Source: Caulobacter zeae (GTDB lineage: Bacteria > Pseudomonadota > Alphaproteobacteria > Caulobacterales > Caulobacteraceae). From it: DNA of 64,000 nt. Below, in pieces: positions 63,921-64,000 of the stretch. The notes beneath the pieces were generated by a model that did not search any database, was not told where the DNA came from, and saw nothing but the letters and a program-made list of their open reading frames with translations. The position numbers and the translations under genes were made by a program. The stretch lies in the NCBI RefSeq assembly GCF_002858925.1, contig NZ_PJRS01000010.1:186001-250000 (forward strand), written 5' to 3'. The first letter of the stretch is position 1, and every line of letters starts with the position of its first letter.

Positions 63921-64000
63921 TGGATCCGCGCCTCACCCTTGCTCGCCCCGACCTGGCCGACGCCGCCTTGCAGGGCGTGGCGGCCGCCGAGCGCTACGAC
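63920..64000 (+). CDS. Probable NlpC/P60 (C40) peptidase, start only
   Basis: ATG shares its A with the stop of the aminopeptidase gene. 27 residues are seen (MDPRLTLARPDLADAALQGV and AAERYD), an N-terminus that I associate with C40 peptidases following M17 genes in Caulobacterales. The catalytic region is beyond the window, so the assignment is tentative. A cell-wall endopeptidase would fit the pairing. Confidence 0.5.
   Translation, partial: MDPRLTLARPDLADAALQGVAAAERYD

Overview
The window is a 64 kb piece of a high-GC alphaproteobacterial chromosome, most likely Caulobacter or a close relative. This rests on base composition, frequent GTG and TTG starts, two TonB-dependent receptors, a PetP/PetR-like regulator pair beside ilvE, and short intergenic palindromic repeats. 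It looks like an ordinary chromosomal backbone with accessory genes. I see no rRNA, tRNA, CRISPR array, prophage, transposase or origin.

Layout. 1-5 kb: a partial peptidoglycan-binding protein, a histidine kinase/response regulator/MarR operon and ilvE. 5-12.9 kb: a methyltransferase, a TPR membrane protein, two tandem DUF4870 proteins, a GNAT protein, a folB plus short-chain reductase operon, an exported alpha/beta hydrolase and an Rnk-like factor. Between the last two lies a consensus promoter driving a tiny leaderless ORF. 13-18.5 kb: a Nudix protein, ychF, two paired exported proteins, a decayed L,D-transpeptidase and two tandem dienelactone hydrolases. 18.5-25.3 kb: a paoABC-type aldehyde oxidoreductase, a membrane LytTR regulator divergent from a DUF2306 protein, and a protein I read as a beta-trefoil plus aerolysin-like pore former. 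25.4-34.4 kb: rtcB, small genes, selO, a TonB receptor, an MFS transporter, a PLD-like protein and a DUF3060 protein. 34.6-44.3 kb: two M28 peptidases, an aldehyde dehydrogenase, serine and threonine dehydratases and a DUF559 nuclease. 44.3-51.3 kb: a PagL-like deacylase, purA, an unknown protein, a degenerate receiver protein and a second TonB receptor. 51.5-54.7 kb: the conserved rpmH-rnpA-yidC-engB cluster. 54.8-64 kb: membrane and exported proteins, a sensor kinase, DeoR/nudK, a DUF2855 protein, a TPR protein, an M17 aminopeptidase and the start of a C40 peptidase.

How genes group. Clear functional units are the two-component operon with its MarR partner, the folate/pterin pair, the three-subunit molybdoenzyme, the amino-acid degradation genes (sdaA and a threonine dehydratase), and the RNase P/membrane insertase cluster. 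Genes are packed tightly, with many 1-11 nt overlaps. Four convergent pairs share the same 4-nt palindrome CTAG as both stop codons. Intergenic gaps are often filled by two families of short palindromic repeats, some of which carry terminator-like hairpins.

The most unusual items are the putative lectin-aerolysin protein (24220-25284), the promoter/leaderless ORF/hairpin unit at 11582-11769, the receiver protein with Glu at the phosphorylation site (47904-48707), and several short genes (26-53 codons) with good ribosome binding sites.
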